Shown one piece after another: positions 60,629-64,000 of a stretch of 64,000 nt of DNA (within the stretch, counting starts at the first letter, position 1; each line of letters opens with the position of its first letter). Position numbers and translations under genes: made by a program. Source of the stretch: Protopterus annectens (Eukaryota > Chordata > Ceratodontiformes > Protopteridae); assembly GCF_019279795.1 (NCBI RefSeq), contig NC_056750.1, positions 827,453,501-827,517,500 of the forward strand. The letters are read 5' to 3'. Below the pieces are notes generated by a model. It made no database searches and was not told the DNA's origin. It saw nothing but the letters and a program-made list of their open reading frames with translations.

Positions 60629-60952
60629 GTTGTCATCTCACAGCAAGAGATTCTCCGGTTTGATCCTCGCTGGGGTGCCTTCTGTGTGGAGTCTGCATGC
60701 CCTCTCTGTGGTCGCGTGGGTTTCCTCCGGATGCTCTGGTTTCCTCCCACATCCCAAAGACATGTGGTAGGTGGATTGGACACTCTAAATTGGCCCTAGG
60801 CATGAGTGTGTGCATGTGTCCGCCTTCCGTTGAAGGTTGGGCGCCGGGCTGGCAACTTGACACTGTAAAACTCCACTGCCAATCATGAGTGGGCAGATGA
60901 TCCACTGTGGTGACCCCTAACCTGGAAAAGCCGAAAGAAGAAGAAGAAGAAG
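60629..60952 (+). mobile_element. V-SINE (tRNA-derived, conserved central domain)
   Basis: V-SINEs are Pol III SINEs with a tRNA-like head, a strongly conserved central domain and a LINE-derived tail. A CTCACAGCAAGAG segment and a B-box-like GGTTTGATCCT (about 60657-60667) remain of the head. The A box is missing, so it is slightly 5' truncated. The central domain is intact: TGTGTGGAGTCTGCATG, CGTGGGTTTCCTCCGGATGC, TGGTTTCCTCCCACATCC and CAAAGACATG, then GTGGATTGG and CTAAATTGGCCC. The tail reads CCACTGTGGTGACCCC and AAGCCGAAAGAAGAAGAAG. A 16-bp target duplication, with one mismatch, suggests fairly recent insertion. Confidence 0.9.
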
Positions 60953-60968
60953 ATTTGTGCATATCCTT
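60953..60968. repeat. Target-site duplication of the V-SINE, right copy
   Basis: ATTTGTGCATATCCTT immediately follows the (GAA)n tail of the SINE. Confidence 0.8.
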
Positions 60969-60969
60969 A

Positions 60970-63944
60970 TATGTTACAGTATACAATTGTGTGTTTTCAT
61001 ACTTCTTGGAGGTCATCATCTTTTACCACTAATAATATCAGACAGACTGTGCATTTGTGGGACACTGGTGTTCACAAGTAAGTGTGGAAGAATAATATAA
61101 GATTACAAGCCACTATACTAAATAAAAACATGAGGATTCAACTTTTATCAGTAGCAGTTACAGATGTCTGAAATAGTATCTGGCACAGTAAAAAGTCACT
61201 ATATGGGTAGAGATCGAAAACACAGCTGATGTAGAAAAATAAAAGACAGATACAAGCCAAGTAGTAAAAACAGATGATTAGGGCCATGAGCTCTTAAAGA
61301 GCTGCTTACTACAGTCTGATGTTTGATTCCCACAGCATCCATTTTCGTAATGCATAACTCTCAACAAGTCTCTTAACCAGCCAAGTCTGAAAAATGTCCA
61401 CCTGGATCAGTACTCTATTCAGTTAGCAAATGCCAATCGATATATAGATACATAGACAGACAAAGAGATAGACAGGCAGACATACTGATGGAGAAAACAA
61501 CAACTGTTACTAGTTGCTTATAACATGGGTAAGGGGGAAATCCAGATAGAAAAAATTGGACAAATCATTACCTCATATGAGTCTGTTTTTAGTGTTCACA
61601 CACCACATAGGTGTACTACCTAAGATGTTTGTGATTGTAATTATGGCTGCTGACAGGTTATGCAGCCATGTAAATTATATACAGTGCCTGGAGGTATTCA
61701 CAGACTACACTGTACACTGTGTACTGATAATATACCTTAATAATGTCAATGTCATTTAGGGATCACTCTACTGTCAAGTGAGTAATGAGGCACACAATAT
61801 TTATGCCAAAGTAAACTTCGCAGCTGAAAGTGCATTAACCTCAAGCAGAAAATGACCTGTTTTGGATGAATACTTTTAGAAAAAATGCATTGAGTAATGA
61901 CAAATGTACAACATTTATAACATGTCAGTTCTTTTTTTAGAAATACATTCCATTTTCAGTAACTTATGTTGTGCTTTAAATACATAAATCTATTGTTAGC
62001 TAATTAACAATAATGTAGTCAATTGGCTGTAAGTGTATACACACCCTTGCCATTTTCATGATATAACTGCATCACTGCAATTTTGCATTCTGTATATAAA
62101 TTAAAAACACAGTATTATTTTTCATTCCTTATGTGCTCTGTCAGTTTGCTACAGAACACACAAATACACACACACACACACAAATTCAATTATTTACTAA
62201 CTCTACAGACTGAAACTTTGCCCATTTTTTTCAGTTTAATAACACATGGTGCAGAGGAGAAAATAACATGCCCATTCTTTGAGGAGGACTCTTACAGTAC
62301 TGTAATGAATGGTCTTTCCTTTTTTCTACCTTTACAAAGGGTACGTTTTGTTTCACATTGACGCTTTCCTAAACTGTATCGATGAATGGCACATGTAATG
62401 CAGGGTTATCCCATATGGGCTAGATTCTATATAGTTTGGAGTAGTGAAGAGAGAGGTTCTGCTGTCCTGCTTTTCCTCCTCTAAACCTCTATTTCCTTCC
62501 TGCCCCTAGGAGTGATATCATCATGCGGGTACAGAGTATGGTCCGATGAATACCTCACAACACTAAGGTACTGGATGGTAAAGAGTCTCTCTGCACTTGG
62601 AGTGTGAACGGAGATTCCTTGCCATGCTATATTAGTGAATTTCATTACCTGTTCCTCGTTTGCTACAAACTTACCCAAGGATTCAGTGATCTTCCCAAGT
62701 CCAGGCAAAGTTGGCAGGTGCTACAGGAGCCTGCTTGCAGTACCAAAGCCACTAGGCTATCCTGCATATCAGCTCAGAGCAGATGACAGAATTCAGACAT
62801 GACAGGTAACAGATCTGTCATCCCTGTATATTTCCTATACATGGACAGGTTCAGAAATACAGTATCAGTAGCCTACCAGGGAATGACATCTATGTTTAAC
62901 TTAAAAGTCTGTGCAGACCATCACCACTGAAGTATGGGAACAGCTCAGGTACCACCCAAATGAGCATGGGCACTGTCCTCAGCCCCCCCTTAGGTTCTCA
63001 TCTATTGCAGTACAGCTCCACTTATATATGGAACTTGCTTCTGCAGACAGTCTAGCTTCCCCCTTTTATTGCTTGTAGTACCTAGTCCCACATGTAGGTG
63101 GCATTACTGCATTACCAGAACTGCGTATTCACTTCAGTGGGTCACTCAAATGCTTCGGGGTTGTATGTGTACAATGCTGAAGAGTTTTGATAAAGCAAGT
63201 TTTCTCCTTTTAGAACTAGGTGAAAGGCACCAGCAATCCCCACTATCATACACTGAATACTCTAGATTTTTGGCACAGGTGTAGAGTGGACTGCTCTGTG
63301 TAGTGAGTTAATCTACATCCAGGTTCTTTTAGAGTCTAACCCACTATCATGTTTGGACTATCTACCATGTTCCTGTGTTGACTTAGTCCTTTAGTATACT
63401 TTCTGCTGCTTTGTGAATATAATATCACTGAGTGCTTCCGTGGCAGGGCTAGCCACCAAGTGGTGTAGACTTTGGCTCTAGATGATTGTCGCTGTTGAGG
63501 TGGCACCCTAATGTCATGTGTACCATATTATATATACATATCTTAAAAATGTGTTTTTTATACTTCAAGGGAATGGTTCAGAGATTATGTTTTAATAGGA
63601 TATGGAAATATTTGGCATATGGAAATATTTGTTGGCTTCATTGGAAGAATTTTGATTAGTGGCTTTGTCACAGAAGTCTTCAACCCCAGTGTGTCTGGCA
63701 GATAAAATATCCCTAAGGATTTTTTATGTTTTTTGTCATGGGGCTCTAAATAACTCTCACAATAGTGAACACTGTAAGATTTCTAACTAAACCAAAACAG
63801 GAAACTCAAAAGGTTTGAACATTATTTTTCAGAAAATAATTTAAAAATTGAAAAAAATATGGTTACTTGATACAGTTATTCAGTCCCATTCATGCTATTC
63901 CACTACATACAGTTGTGTATCTCTGTGGACCCTGCTAGTATTTT
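60970..63944. other. Unclassified sequence, no gene seen
   Basis: There are only short chance frames. A TATACAGTGCCTGGAGGTATTCA stretch near 61677-61700 faintly resembles a Tc1/mariner terminus (CAGTGCCTTGC type), but no partner end was found. Short (CA)n tracts lie near 62163-62183. Confidence 0.45.
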
Positions 63945-64000
63945 ACAGTCATTTATTGACATTTGTTTAGCGGGAAAATCCAACTGGATTAAAGTACCCA
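63945..64000 (-). mobile_element. L2-like LINE 3' end, third copy (cut by window edge)
   Basis: TCATTTATTGACATTTGTTTAGCGGGAAAATCCAACTGGATTAAAGTACCCA matches the tails at 4917 and 18704 (minus-strand 3' end). The element continues beyond the window. Confidence 0.6.

Noticed and set aside
61677-61700. Tc1/mariner-like terminus (CAGTGCC...GTATTCA)
   Set aside because: The similarity is short and no matching opposite end or transposase was found.

Overview
This window looks like nuclear DNA from a vertebrate with a large, repeat-rich genome. No complete host gene can be recognised. Almost everything identifiable is a transposable-element relic or tandem repeat: CR1/L2-group LINEs, two Penelope-like elements with GIY-YIG endonucleases, PIF/Harbinger DNA transposon genes, a Tc1/mariner end, fossil Gmr1-like Ty3/gypsy and DIRS elements, and a V-SINE. 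V-SINEs are known from lampreys, fishes and lungfishes. Together with the repeat mix, that points to a fish-grade vertebrate such as a lungfish, though a salamander or another large genome is not excluded. The species call is inference.

Layout. 1-8.9 kb is a nest of LINE pieces. A near full-length Penelope element (1488-4017, minus) sits inside a CR1 LINE and is flanked by an exact 14-bp target duplication. Next come an L2-like LINE 3' part (minus) and, head to head with it, a LINE 5' part carrying an APE endonuclease and a 2A-like motif (plus). 8.9-10.3 kb is a second Penelope fragment. 10.3-14 kb is a fossil Gmr1-like gypsy element whose integrase precedes its reverse transcriptase. 14.1-18.3 kb holds a Harbinger pair: a decayed Myb-like gene (minus) diverging from a DDE transposase (plus). 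18.7-20.9 kb is another CR1 copy, and 20.9-22.7 kb holds remnants related to Harbinger. 23.3-26.7 kb is a DIRS fossil containing a 77-bp minisatellite. 27.8-30.9 kb is a second Gmr1-like fossil, with a 565-bp terminal-inverted-repeat element inserted in it. 30.9-32.3 kb is a Tc1/mariner end, a (GT)n tract and a dense cluster of near-perfect palindromes.

The dominant feature is a tandem array of about 24 kb (34.25-58.1 kb), with roughly 330 units of 69 or 75 bp (rarely 72). Almost every length change is a multiple of three. Three reading frames are nearly free of stops. One has no ATG, so ATG-based ORF callers cannot report it, yet it gives the most protein-like translation: a Ser/Asn/Gly/Thr-rich repeat with N-glycosylation sequons in each unit. 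Cys-containing 63-bp repeats precede it and a good splice donor follows it. It may be a giant exon of a mucin- or silk-like secreted protein, or simply a satellite. The sequence alone does not decide. Rare variants recur at fixed offsets and show that multi-kilobase blocks were duplicated inside the array.

58.2-60 kb contains a trinucleotide repeat and two inverted DIRS gag-like fossils. 60.6-61 kb is a V-SINE with a target duplication. The remainder to 64 kb is unclassified, ending in a third copy of the L2-like LINE 3' end.
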